From positions 124,001 to 188,000 of the forward strand of contig NZ_VMOA01000003.1 of assembly GCF_020662345.1 (NCBI RefSeq): DNA of 64,000 bases, given 5' to 3'. The stretch's first letter is position 1. Each line of letters begins with the position of its first letter. The stretch comes from Methylobacterium sp. W2 (GTDB lineage Bacteria; Pseudomonadota; Alphaproteobacteria; Rhizobiales; Beijerinckiaceae). Shown one piece after another: positions 30,394 through 38,745 of this stretch. Under the pieces are notes generated by a model, which saw only the letters and a program-made list of their open reading frames with translations, was not told the origin of the DNA and did not search any database. Both the position numbers and the translations under genes were made by a program.

Positions 30394-31515
30394 TTACGGT
30401 TCGCGAAGGCCTCGGGATGCGGCCTGCGGCACGTCCCCTTCGGTGAATTCCCGCCACAGCAGCACCAGGGCCGCCATCACCGCCGGACCGAGAAAAAGGC
30501 CGAGCAGGCCGAACGTCTCGACCCCGCCGAGGATGCCCAGCAGCACCCAGAGGAAGGGCAGCCGCGTGGTTCCGCCGATCAGCACCGGCCGGACGAAATG
30601 GTCGGCGACGAAGGTGACGACGAAGCCTGCCACCACGACCACCGCCGCCGGGACCACCGCACCGCCGGCGAGCAGGATCAGCGCGGCGATGCCGAAGACC
30701 AGCGGCGCCCCGAACGGGATCATCGCCGCCACCGCCGTCAGCGCGCCGAGCAGGACCGGATGCGGCACGCCCGCAAAATAGTAAACGATTCCAAGGAGTA
30801 CGCCTTCGCCGAGACCGACCAGGACGAGCCCGTCGACGGTGCCGTGGACGGAGGCGACCATCTGGCGCGCCACCCGTTCGCCGCGCGGGCCGAACAGGCG
30901 GGCGCTCGCCGTCAGCGACTGAGCGATGACAATTCGCCCGTCGCGAAACAGGAAGAACAGCGTCAGCAGGGTGAAGCCGAACAGCACCACCCGCCGGACC
31001 ACCTGCGCCCCGAGACTCTTGGTCAGGCCGATCGTCGTCGAGTTGTCGAGCTTGTGCAAAATCTCGGAACCGGCGGACGGATGACTGAGGTTCTCGTTCC
31101 ACCAGGCACCGGCCCTGGCCGCCCCGTAGGGCAGGTGGGACAGGAATTCCGGGGCCGGAATCCCGCTTTGCTCCACCGCCTTCACCCAGTCCATGGCGTC
31201 ATGCGCCTCCCGCGCCGCCTGCACCCCAAGGACCACCAGGGGCGCCAGGAAGACCAGCGCCACCGCCAGGGTGAACAGGCTCGGCAGCAGGATGTTATGC
31301 CCCCCGGGCGGCCAGCGCCGCTCGGCCTTCGCGTAGAGCGGCCAGAGCGCGATGGCGAGGATCACGGCCCAGGCCAGCGCCGGCAGGAACGGGTGGAGCA
31401 CCCACAGGCCGAGGGCGGACAGCGCCAGGACCAGGGCGATGCGCGCGCCTCCTTGGGCACGGCTGCGATGATCCGTCGGCGGCTCCACCGCATCGACAGA
31501 AGTAGGTCGTTCCAT
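30394..31515 (-). CDS. AI-2E family (PerM/TqsA-type) membrane transporter
   Basis: A 373-residue polytopic protein. Helical segments lie near 22-70, 75-100, 185-210 and a crowded C-terminal set at 230-340. The family landmarks are FTLLTLFFLFRDG (about 190), LVGLGEGVLLGIVYYFAGVPHPVLLGALTAVAAMIPFGA, and the closing HFVRPVLIGGTTRLPFLWVLLGILGG. The ATG at 31515 has GAGG eight bases upstream; a GTG at 31524 is the alternative. The family name does not prove autoinducer-2 export; many members do other transport, including Na+/H+ exchange. Confidence 0.88.
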   Translation of the reverse strand: MERPTSVDAVEPPTDHRSRAQGGARIALVLALSALGLWVLHPFLPALAWAVILAIALWPLYAKAERRWPPGGHNILLPSLFTLAVALVFLAPLVVLGVQAAREAHDAMDWVKAVEQSGIPAPEFLSHLPYGAARAGAWWNENLSHPSAGSEILHKLDNSTTIGLTKSLGAQVVRRVVLFGFTLLTLFFLFRDGRIVIAQSLTASARLFGPRGERVARQMVASVHGTVDGLVLVGLGEGVLLGIVYYFAGVPHPVLLGALTAVAAMIPFGAPLVFGIAALILLAGGAVVPAAVVVVAGFVVTFVADHFVRPVLIGGTTRLPFLWVLLGILGGVETFGLLGLFLGPAVMAALVLLWREFTEGDVPQAASRGLREP

Positions 31516-31886
31516 TCTCGTCACCTCTGCCGCCCTGTGGCACGCTCACGCTCGATGAATTCGGGCCGGGAGCGAGGACAGCCCTTCGCCGAACGGGCGC
31601 GCGTCCGCATGTAGGTCAAGGCAGCGACGGGCGGTATGGTCCGGTGCGGCCCGTGACCGCACGAAGGCGCGAGCCCGAGCGGAGCTTCTGCCAAGGTTGC
31701 CCGGCATCACCCCCTCGTGTAAGGGACCGCCTTCGATCGGAAGCGGCGCGACGCCGCTTCGGGGGCATGCTGCGCGACCCGGGGGGCGCCGGGTTCACGC
31801 GCCAGCCTCGGACCGGCCGCGCCCGTAACAGGATCCGACATCGGACCCGCCAGGGCGCGCCATAGAGAAGAAAACGGCGAGAACGC
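31516..31886. other. divergent region upstream of acpXL
   Basis: No coding sequence is supported. It contains GAAGCGGCG-CGA-CGCCGCTTC, a perfect 9-base hairpin at 31740-31760, and lies between the divergent AI-2E gene and the acpXL operon, so promoters of both should be here. No clear -35/-10 pair stands out. Confidence 0.4.
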
Positions 31887-32189
31887 ATGTCTGACCAGCC
31901 GACCACCGCTACGTTCGACCGCGTCGCGGACATCATCGCCGACACCGCTGACATCCCGCGCGACACCATCTCGCCCGAGAGCCACGCCATCGAGGATCTT
32001 GGCATCGATTCGCTGGCCTTCCTCGACATCGCCTTCGCGGTGGATAAGGCCTTCGGCATCAAGCTGCCGCTTGAGCGTTGGACCCAGGAGGTCAACGAGG
32101 GCAAGGTGCCGGCCGAGGAGTATTTCGTGCTGAAGAACCTCTGCGCCCGGATCGACGCGCTGGTGGCCGAGAAGGCCGCCAAGGCCTGA
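31887..32189 (+). CDS. acpXL: acyl carrier protein AcpXL for very-long-chain lipid A acylation
   Basis: A 100-residue carrier dedicated to the 26-30 carbon hydroxy-fatty acid of rhizobial-type lipid A. The phosphopantetheine serine is S42 in [20 protein letters not shown]. The C-terminal extension [20 protein letters not shown], then [12 protein letters not shown], is specific to AcpXL and absent from housekeeping AcpP. It opens the seven-gene-plus cluster ending in lpxXL. GAGAACGC-type spacing precedes the ATG. Confidence 0.96.
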   Translation: MSDQPTTATFDRVADIIADTADIPRDTISPESHAIEDLGIDSLAFLDIAFAVDKAFGIKLPLERWTQEVNEGKVPAEEYFVLKNLCARIDALVAEKAAKA

Positions 32190-32262
32190 AGGGCGAGCCC
32201 GGCGGAGCCGAGCCCTTGAGAGTCCAGCGGAGCCTCTAGTCCCCAGCGGAGCCTTTGACGCC

Positions 32263-32760
32263 ATGCGCCTCGAATATTTCGAGATGATCGACACGGTGAC
32301 GAGTCTCGACAAGGCCGCCGGCCGGATCGAGGCCCTGGCCCATGTGCCGATGGAAAGCCCGGTCTTCGAGGGACACTTTCCCGGCCATCCCCTGGTGCCC
32401 GGGGTGCTCCTCACCGAGACCATGGCGCAGGCGTCCGGTTACTTGCTCCTCGCCCATCTCGATTTCGTGCAGATGCCGTTCCTGATGGCGGTGGACAAGG
32501 CACGGTTCCGCTCCTTCGTGGGGCCTGGCGCGACGCTCGTCGTGCAGGCGAGCCTGGAGCATGACGGTTCCGGTTACGCGGTGACCAAAGCTTCCATCCG
32601 CCACGAGGGCAAGCCGCTGGCCGACGCGGAGTTGCGGTTCCGGACGATGCCCTTCCCGGAAGGGCTCGACGCGCCCATGCGCGAGCGCGCCCAACGGATA
32701 GGCCTGATGGATCGTGCCATAGCATCGGGGGCGCCCCCCGGCGGGGCGGTTCCGGCATGA
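32263..32760 (+). CDS. fabZXL: FabZ-like 3-hydroxyacyl-ACP dehydratase of the acpXL cluster
   Basis: Hot-dog-fold dehydratase, 165 residues. The catalytic pair is H38 in FEGHFPGHPLVPG and E52 in LLTETMAQASGY, with the same 14-residue spacing as in E. coli FabZ. It is longer at the C-terminus than housekeeping FabZ. Expected role: dehydration in elongation of the AcpXL-bound chain. Its ATGA overlap with the next gene indicates coupling. Two copies of CCAGCGGAGCCT lie just upstream (32224-32235, 32243-32254). Confidence 0.92.
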   Translation: MRLEYFEMIDTVTSLDKAAGRIEALAHVPMESPVFEGHFPGHPLVPGVLLTETMAQASGYLLLAHLDFVQMPFLMAVDKARFRSFVGPGATLVVQASLEHDGSGYAVTKASIRHEGKPLADAELRFRTMPFPEGLDAPMRERAQRIGLMDRAIASGAPPGGAVPA

Positions 32761-33908
32761 GTAAGACCAGCATGAGCCAGCGCGACGTCGTCGTCACCGG
32801 CATCGGCCTCGTCTCCTGTGCCGGCGAGGGGATTGCCGCCCACCTCGAAGCCTTGGCGGCGGGTAGCCCGAAGACCGTGGATACAGAGCGATTCGCGCCC
32901 TATCCGGTCCATCCCGCCCCGGCGCTGGTTCTCGATGGACAGATCCCCAAAAAGTCCGACCAGCGGCAGATGGAGGCGTGGCAGCGTCTCGGCGTCTACG
33001 CCGCCGGCCTCGCCCTCGATTCGGCCGGGGTGAAACAGGACGCGGCCTTCAAGTCGGCGATGCACCTCGTCGTCGCCTGCGGCGGTGGCGAGCGCGATAC
33101 GGCCGTCGACGGCGCGATCCTCACCGGCCTGCGGGACACGGCCGATCCGGGCGCCTATCTCAACGAGCACCTGCAGAACGACCTGCGCCCGACCCTATTT
33201 CTAGCCCAACTCTCCAACCTGCTCGCCGGGAATATCGCCATCGTCCACGGCGTTACAGGCGCCTCGCGCACGTTCATGGGCGAGGAGGCCTCGGGCGTCG
33301 ACGCCTTGCGTAACGCTCAGAGCCGCATCGCTTCGGGCCAGATCGACACGATGCTGGTGGGCGGCTCCTACAGCGCAGAACGCCCAGACGTTCTGGTCGT
33401 CCACGAGATGGGCGGATACCTGCGCAAGGGCGATTTCCGCCCAGTGTTCGAGCGCGGGGACGAAGGCGAGGCCGGCTTCATCCTGGGAAGTGCCGCCGCC
33501 TTCCTCATGCTGGAAGCGGCCGAGAGCGCAGCTGCGCGTGGTGCGAAGATCTTCGCCCGTCTGCTTCCGGTGCAGAGCGACCGTCCCCGGCGCGAGCCCG
33601 GCAGCGTGGGGCGCAGCCTGTCCACCTTGTGGGACACGGCTGGCGCCAAACCGGACGCCGTGATCTCGGGCGCCACCGGTGTCCGCTCCATCACCGCGGA
33701 GGAGGGCGCAGCCCTGGCCGAACTCGCACCCGGCGTGCCCATCACGGTGTTGGGCGACCTGAGCGGCCATTCCCTCGAAGTCACCGCCCCGTTCGGGGCC
33801 GCGCTCGGCGCCGCCCTCATTTCGGAGGGTAGGGCGCGGGAGATCGCGGTTACCACGGTCGGACATCGCCGCGGCGAGGGCGTTGTCCGGCTGAGCGCGC
33901 TGTCGTGA
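32757..33908 (+). CDS. fabF2XL: ketosynthase-like protein lacking the active-site cysteine (FabF2XL type)
   Basis: A 383-residue thiolase-fold protein of the beta-ketoacyl-ACP synthase family. Aligning GVTGASRTFMGEEASGVDAL with the usual G-x-x-G-P-x-x-x-x-x-x-A-C block puts E177 where the nucleophilic cysteine should be. The first catalytic histidine block (normally N-A-H-G-T) is replaced by ISGATGVRSI; the second keeps a histidine in LSGHSLEVTAPFGAA. It therefore looks non-condensing, resembling chain-length factors of type II polyketide synthases, and it sits directly before an intact ketosynthase. The symbol follows the rhizobial cluster position. Confidence 0.88.
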   Translation: MSKTSMSQRDVVVTGIGLVSCAGEGIAAHLEALAAGSPKTVDTERFAPYPVHPAPALVLDGQIPKKSDQRQMEAWQRLGVYAAGLALDSAGVKQDAAFKSAMHLVVACGGGERDTAVDGAILTGLRDTADPGAYLNEHLQNDLRPTLFLAQLSNLLAGNIAIVHGVTGASRTFMGEEASGVDALRNAQSRIASGQIDTMLVGGSYSAERPDVLVVHEMGGYLRKGDFRPVFERGDEGEAGFILGSAAAFLMLEAAESAAARGAKIFARLLPVQSDRPRREPGSVGRSLSTLWDTAGAKPDAVISGATGVRSITAEEGAALAELAPGVPITVLGDLSGHSLEVTAPFGAALGAALISEGRAREIAVTTVGHRRGEGVVRLSALS

Positions 33909-34037
33909 CCGGCCGCGACGCGGCTGTCAGTCAAACGAAAATCATCTAAGACGGGCGCAACCGTAATCGATCGGCTCTGATGTCCGGGGCGGGGCACCTT
34001 CAAGGCCGTTCGATCGAAACGATAGCAAGACGGCGCG

Positions 34038-35339
34038 ATGACGAATTCCTCTCCCCGCGATTCACAAAGATGCCGGGACAGCCATGGCCGACCGCTGGTC
34101 GCCGTGACGGGCCTCGGCATCGTCACGTCCCTCGGACAGGGGCAGGCCGACAATTGGGCCGCGCTCACCGCCGGCCGGTCCGGCATCCACACCATCGCGC
34201 GCTTCCACACGGAGGGTCTGCGCACGTGCATCGCCGGCACGGTGGATTTTCTCGACACCGACCCGCTCGTGGCGCCCGCACTGTCGCAGCGCTTCGCCGA
34301 GGAGGCGGCCGAGGAGGCGATCACCCAATCTGGCATCGGTACGAAGGGGGATTTTCCCGGTGCGCTGTTCATCGCCGTACCGCCGGTGGAGATGGAATGG
34401 CCACAGCGCCAAGCCATGGCTCAGGCTTCCGGCCAGAACGGCGACATCACCTATTCTGATCTCCAGCGCGCCGCGTCGAGCCGGGCGTTCGACGCCTGGC
34501 ACGACCTCTTCATCTTCGCGACCGTGGCCGACAACATCGCCGACCGGTTCGGCACCAAGGGATCGCCGATCTCGCTGTCTACCGCCTGCTCCTCCGGCGC
34601 CACCGCGATCCAGCTCGGCGTCGAGGCGATCCGGCGGGGCGAGATGCAGGCAGCCCTGTGCATCGGCACCGACGGTTCGGTGAACCCGGAATCGCTGATA
34701 CGTTTCTCGCTGCTCTCCGCTCTCTCGACCCAGAACGATCCACCGGAGGGGGCCTCGAAGCCCTTCTCCAAGAATCGCGACGGTTTCGTCATGGGGGAGG
34801 GGGCCGCCGCCCTGGTCCTGGAGAATGCCGAATCCGCACGGGCGCGGGGCGCGACGATCCTCGGCTACGTCTTGGGCTGCGGCGAGAAGGGCGACGGCTT
34901 CCATCGCACCCGGTCCAGCCCGGACGGTGCGCCCGGCATCGCCGCCATCCGCGCGGCCCTGGTCGATGCCGGCACCGAGCCGGATTCCATCGACACGATC
35001 AATGCCCACGGCACGTCGACGCCGGAAAACGACAAGATGGAGGCGTTGGGCTGCGCCGCCGTATTCGGTGACCGCATCCGTACCCTGCCGATCTCGTCGA
35101 ACAAGTCGATGATCGGCCACACGCTGACTGCCGCGGGGGCCATCGAGGCAGTAATCTCGCTTCTCACTATCGCCCATGGCCGCATCCCGCCGACCATCAA
35201 CTACGTGATGCCGGACCCGGCCCTTTCCCTCGACGTGGTAACCACGGCCCGCGATGCCCGCGTCAGCCGCATCCTGTCGAATTCCTTCGGTTTCGGCGGG
35301 CAGAACACCTGCCTCGTCCTCGGGGACGAGCCCTCATGA
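34038..35339 (+). CDS. fabF1XL: 3-oxoacyl-ACP synthase of the acpXL cluster (FabF1XL type)
   Basis: A 433-residue condensing enzyme with the full catalytic triad: C184 in LSTACSSGATAIQLGVEAI, H324 in INAHGTSTPENDKMEALG and H361 in SSNKSMIGHTLTAAGAIEAV, with K356. GFGGQNTCLVL closes the fold. Expected to carry out malonyl condensation to extend the AcpXL chain, probably as a heterodimer with the cysteine-less neighbour. A 129-base gap separates it from fabF2XL, but the next gene overlaps it (ATGA). Confidence 0.94.
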   Translation: MTNSSPRDSQRCRDSHGRPLVAVTGLGIVTSLGQGQADNWAALTAGRSGIHTIARFHTEGLRTCIAGTVDFLDTDPLVAPALSQRFAEEAAEEAITQSGIGTKGDFPGALFIAVPPVEMEWPQRQAMAQASGQNGDITYSDLQRAASSRAFDAWHDLFIFATVADNIADRFGTKGSPISLSTACSSGATAIQLGVEAIRRGEMQAALCIGTDGSVNPESLIRFSLLSALSTQNDPPEGASKPFSKNRDGFVMGEGAAALVLENAESARARGATILGYVLGCGEKGDGFHRTRSSPDGAPGIAAIRAALVDAGTEPDSIDTINAHGTSTPENDKMEALGCAAVFGDRIRTLPISSNKSMIGHTLTAAGAIEAVISLLTIAHGRIPPTINYVMPDPALSLDVVTTARDARVSRILSNSFGFGGQNTCLVLGDEPS

Positions 35340-36100
35340 CCAGTGAAGTGTCCCGCCGCGTCCTTGTCACGGGCGGCGCCTCCGGCCTCGGATCGGCCAT
35401 CGTACGAGCGCTGGTATCTGCCGGCTACGACGTTGCCTTCACCTATCGCTCATCGGGCGAAGCGGCGGAACGCCTCGTCGCCGAACTCACTCAGGCCCAC
35501 CCCAAACAGGCGATCACGGCCTATCCCCTCGACCTCGCCGACTGCGATGCCCTGGAGGCTTTCTGCGAGGCCCACGAGGGGGAGGCGTACTACGGCCTCG
35601 TCCACAATGCCGGCCAATCCTACGACGTGCTGGCGGCGATGATGGCACAGGACAAGGCCGAGGCGGCGATGCAGGTGAACTTCTGGTCGCTGACCCGCAT
35701 CGCGAAGGCGCTTGTGCGCAGCATGATCCGCGGACGTTCCGGACGCATCGTCGCCATCGGGTCGGTGGCGGCCCTTCAGGCCAATCCGGGCAATGCCGCC
35801 TATGCGGCAACGAAGGGTGCGCTGATCTCCTATTGCCGGACGCTGGCGATCGAATCGGCCAAGCGTGGGGTGACGGTCAACGTCATCGCGCCGGGGTTCA
35901 TCGACACCGAGATGATGGCCCCCTACGCCGCGCACCGTGCCGGCATGGAGAAGCAGATTCCCTCCGGACGCTTCGCCAAGCCCGAGGAAGTGGCGGCGCT
36001 GGTGGCCTTCCTCATGGGAGACGGCGCGGCCTACATCACCGGCGCGGTCCTGCCCGTCGATGGCGGGCTGACGGCGATGATGGGCGTTCACCGGACCTGA
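35336..36100 (+). CDS. SDR-family 3-oxoacyl-ACP reductase-like protein
   Basis: A 254-residue short-chain dehydrogenase. The cofactor motif VTGGASGLGSAI (residues 11-22) and YRSS at 37-40 suggest NADPH use. The catalytic residues are S143 (GSVAA), Y156 and K160 in NAAYAATKGA. APGFIDTEM and VDGGLTAMMGVH are standard. It overlaps fabF1XL by ATGA and sits between condensing and MDR enzymes, so a beta-ketoacyl reduction step in VLCFA elongation is the simplest role. Not part of every described rhizobial cluster. Confidence 0.9.
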   Translation: MTSEVSRRVLVTGGASGLGSAIVRALVSAGYDVAFTYRSSGEAAERLVAELTQAHPKQAITAYPLDLADCDALEAFCEAHEGEAYYGLVHNAGQSYDVLAAMMAQDKAEAAMQVNFWSLTRIAKALVRSMIRGRSGRIVAIGSVAALQANPGNAAYAATKGALISYCRTLAIESAKRGVTVNVIAPGFIDTEMMAPYAAHRAGMEKQIPSGRFAKPEEVAALVAFLMGDGAAYITGAVLPVDGGLTAMMGVHRT

Positions 36101-36113
36101 GGCGGACGATCCA

Positions 36114-36389
36114 TTGTGCTTCCGTCTCATCCCCGCGCTGCTTCTGACAGTGGCTCCTGCGCTTGCCGAAACCGGCGCCTTTCGCGTCGACGGCCTGCCG
36201 CGCGGTGACGCGCTGAGCATCCGCGAGACCCCGGACGCCTCGGCCCCCGTGCTCGGCCAGGCGCCGGAAGGCGCGCGCCTGCGCGGCTTCGGCTGCACCA
36301 ACGAGACGCCGAGCGGCCTCACATGGTGCCGGGTCAAAGCCGGCCCGATCCTCGGCTGGGCGCGGCGACGCTACCTCGCACCGGATTGA
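36114..36389 (+). CDS. small exported SH3-like domain protein
   Basis: A 91-residue protein starting at TTG (36114), with GAGGCGGA upstream. It has a signal peptide FRLIPALLLTVAPALAETG and then a bacterial SH3-type fold: LPRGDALSIRETPDASAPVLGQAPEGARLRG with the G-D-x-L-x-I-R-x-x-P core, followed by GLTWCRVKAGPILGWARRRYL with the W-C...G-W...R-Y-L signature. Two cysteines (in GFGCTNE and WCRV) may form a disulfide. It lies 13 bases after the SDR gene inside the lipid A cluster; function there is unknown. Confidence 0.8.
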   Translation: MCFRLIPALLLTVAPALAETGAFRVDGLPRGDALSIRETPDASAPVLGQAPEGARLRGFGCTNETPSGLTWCRVKAGPILGWARRRYLAPD

Positions 36390-36598
36390 GCCGAAGCGAC
36401 TTTCAGTCGATAAGGCGCCCCTATCCATTCCGATCCCCTCAACCCGAGGTGCCGGAGCAACGCGGAGACCTCGACGAGAGGGCTCCAGATGGTGCACGGG
36501 CCGTAGCCCCCCTTCGAAGCCCGCTGTCGCGGGGGCCTGAGGACGAGGTCGCGGGAAGGACATCCCGAGCCCGATACGCCCGACCGGAGACGAGACCG

Positions 36599-37624
36599 AT
36601 GCAAGCCCTCCAACTCTTCGGCGACCGCGACCTGCGCCTCGGCGAGATCGATCCGCCTGCCGCTCCCGGCCCAGGCGAGGTTCAGATCCGCGTGCGCGCG
36701 GTGGGCTTGAACTTCATCGATGTCTGGGGCTTTCGCGGCATGGCCTTCGCCAAGCGCAAGATGCCGCTAACGGTGGGAGCCGAAGCCTCGGGCGAGATCG
36801 TCGGCGTCGGCGAGGGCGTGACGGACCTGCGCGAGAATGACCGCGTGGTGATGTACGGCGCACAGACTTGCGGCCGCTGTAAGGCATGCCGGGAAGGTCG
36901 CGACAACCTGTGCGAGGACGTCTCCGGCGTCATGGGCTTCCATATCGACGGGTTCGCGCGCGAGCGCGTCACCATACAGGCCCGTCTCGTGGTGAAGGTG
37001 CCCGATGGGGTAAGCTTCACCGACGCGGCCTGTGCGCCGATCGCCTTCGGCACCGTTCAGCACATGCTGTTCGACAATGCCAGGCTGGAACCCGGCGAGA
37101 GCATTCTCGTCCATGCTGGCGGCTCGGGCATCGGCACGGCCGCGATCAAGATGGCCAAGGCTATCGGCTGCACTGTGTTCACGACAGTGGGCGACGACAG
37201 GAAGGGCGAGATGGCGAAAGCCCTCGGCGCCGATCACGTCATCAACTACCGTGACGAGCGCTTCGAGGGCGAGGTCCGCCGGCTGACCAAGCGGAAGGGC
37301 GTCGATGTGGTCTTCGAGCATGTCGGTCCCGACACTTGGAACGGCTCGCTTTTGTGCCTCAAGCGAGGCGGTCGCCTCGTCACATGCGGATCCACCTCCG
37401 GCGTCTCCACCACCATGAACCTCATGCAGTTGTTCCAGCAGCAATACCGCATCACCGGCTCATTCGGCTGCTCCATGGCCAATATCCGACAGTCCCTCGC
37501 GAAGATGGCGGAGGGGATCACGCCGGTGGTGGATACGGTTCTCCCATTGGAGGATTTTTCACGGGGGCTGGAACGCCTGGAATCGCGCAAGGTGTTCGGG
37601 AAGATCCTGGTGGCGATCGACTGA
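36599..37624 (+). CDS. adh2XL: zinc-type MDR oxidoreductase of the acpXL cluster (Adh2XL type)
   Basis: A 341-residue medium-chain reductase. It keeps four structural-zinc cysteines (C91, C94, C97, C105 in CGRCKACREGRDNLC) but lacks the catalytic zinc ligands: where G-H-E is normal it has TVGAEASGEI, and the usual first Cys-x-x-D is FIDVWGFRG. GGSGIGTAAIKMAKAIG is the Rossmann motif. Lack of catalytic zinc makes an enoyl-thioester reductase role more likely than alcohol oxidation; this is inference. The start at 36599 gives the normal N-terminus; a 209-base gap precedes it. Confidence 0.9.
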   Translation: MQALQLFGDRDLRLGEIDPPAAPGPGEVQIRVRAVGLNFIDVWGFRGMAFAKRKMPLTVGAEASGEIVGVGEGVTDLRENDRVVMYGAQTCGRCKACREGRDNLCEDVSGVMGFHIDGFARERVTIQARLVVKVPDGVSFTDAACAPIAFGTVQHMLFDNARLEPGESILVHAGGSGIGTAAIKMAKAIGCTVFTTVGDDRKGEMAKALGADHVINYRDERFEGEVRRLTKRKGVDVVFEHVGPDTWNGSLLCLKRGGRLVTCGSTSGVSTTMNLMQLFQQQYRITGSFGCSMANIRQSLAKMAEGITPVVDTVLPLEDFSRGLERLESRKVFGKILVAID

Positions 37625-37721
37625 CCTATCGTTGCGGCAAGCAGGGCTCGCCTCCACCTCAGGCTGCCCCTCACCCGGAAAATGTTCTACACGAGCACGA
37701 TAGCCACTTCCGGATAGTCTC

Positions 37722-38741
37722 GTGCTGCGTCTTGCCCTCGTCCTGAACCGCCACCTGCCTCGGATGGCGGGAATCGCCATGATTCCGTTGGTCCGCTGCC
37801 TGTTCTGGCTGGCGCGCGTGCTAGGGACCGAGCGGGCGAGCCGCACCGGCGGGGCGATCGCGCGGAGGGTAGGACCTTTCCTGCCGGCAAACCGCATCGC
37901 GTTAGCGAACCTGCGCGCTGCCTACCCCGAGAAGGATGAGGCCAAGATCAAGGCGCTGGCTAGGGAGGCCTGGGACAATCTCGGCCGGACGGGGGCGGAA
38001 TACGCCCATCTCGCCACTCTGTTCGATGTCGACCCCGCCGATCCGGCGAGCCAGCGCATGTCCGTTGCCGGCGCAGAGCATTTCGAGGCCTTGCGCGATG
38101 ACGGCAAGCCGGGGCTGATCTTCGCCGCCCACCTCGCCAATTGGGAATTGCCGGCGATCTGCGCTGCTCGCTACGGGCTCGTGGCTACGGCAATCTTCCG
38201 GCCGCCCAACGATATCGCCTCGGCCCGCCTCGTCGCCGAGGTGCGCCGCGAGACCATGGGCGGTCTGGCGGCGGCGGGGCAGGGCGCCGTGTTCTCCATG
38301 CAGGGCGTCGTGGAGCGCGGCGGCCATCTCGGCCAGCTCATCGATCAGCATTTCACCCGCGGCGTGGTGGTCGAGTTCTTCGGCCGGCCCGTTCTCGTGA
38401 ACCCACTGCTCGCCAAGCTCGCCAAGCATTACGAATGCCCCGTCCACGGAGTCCGCGTGGTGCGCAAGGACAATGCCCACTTCCATCTCGAGCTCACCCC
38501 ACCCCTCGACCTGCCCCGCGATGCCAAAGGCGAGATCGACGTGCAGGGCGCGATGCAGGCGATGACCCGCGTGGTGGAGGAGTGGGTCCGGGACAATCCC
38601 GGCCAATGGCTGTGGATGCACAGGCGCTGGCGGCCGAACATGCTGCCAAAACCCAAGGGGGCCCTGGCGAAACAGCCAGATCCATCCAGGGACCATCGAG
38701 GCAACGTGACTTCCGTTACGGGCGAAGGCGCTGTCACATAG
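37722..38741 (+). CDS. lpxXL: lipid A very-long-chain acyltransferase LpxXL (lauroyl acyltransferase family)
   Basis: A 339-residue HtrB/LpxL-family acyltransferase starting with GTG at 37722. The catalytic H-x4-E is H137/E142 in FAAHLANWELP. It also shows TAIFRPPNDI, then QGVVERGGHLGQLIDQHF and EFFGRPVLVNPLLAKLAK, and the late PGQWLWMHRRWRPN. Position at the end of the acpXL cluster identifies it as the transferase for the AcpXL-bound chain onto lipid A, at the inner membrane. Confidence 0.94.
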   Translation: MLRLALVLNRHLPRMAGIAMIPLVRCLFWLARVLGTERASRTGGAIARRVGPFLPANRIALANLRAAYPEKDEAKIKALAREAWDNLGRTGAEYAHLATLFDVDPADPASQRMSVAGAEHFEALRDDGKPGLIFAAHLANWELPAICAARYGLVATAIFRPPNDIASARLVAEVRRETMGGLAAAGQGAVFSMQGVVERGGHLGQLIDQHFTRGVVVEFFGRPVLVNPLLAKLAKHYECPVHGVRVVRKDNAHFHLELTPPLDLPRDAKGEIDVQGAMQAMTRVVEEWVRDNPGQWLWMHRRWRPNMLPKPKGALAKQPDPSRDHRGNVTSVTGEGAVT

Positions 38742-38745
38742 GCAT

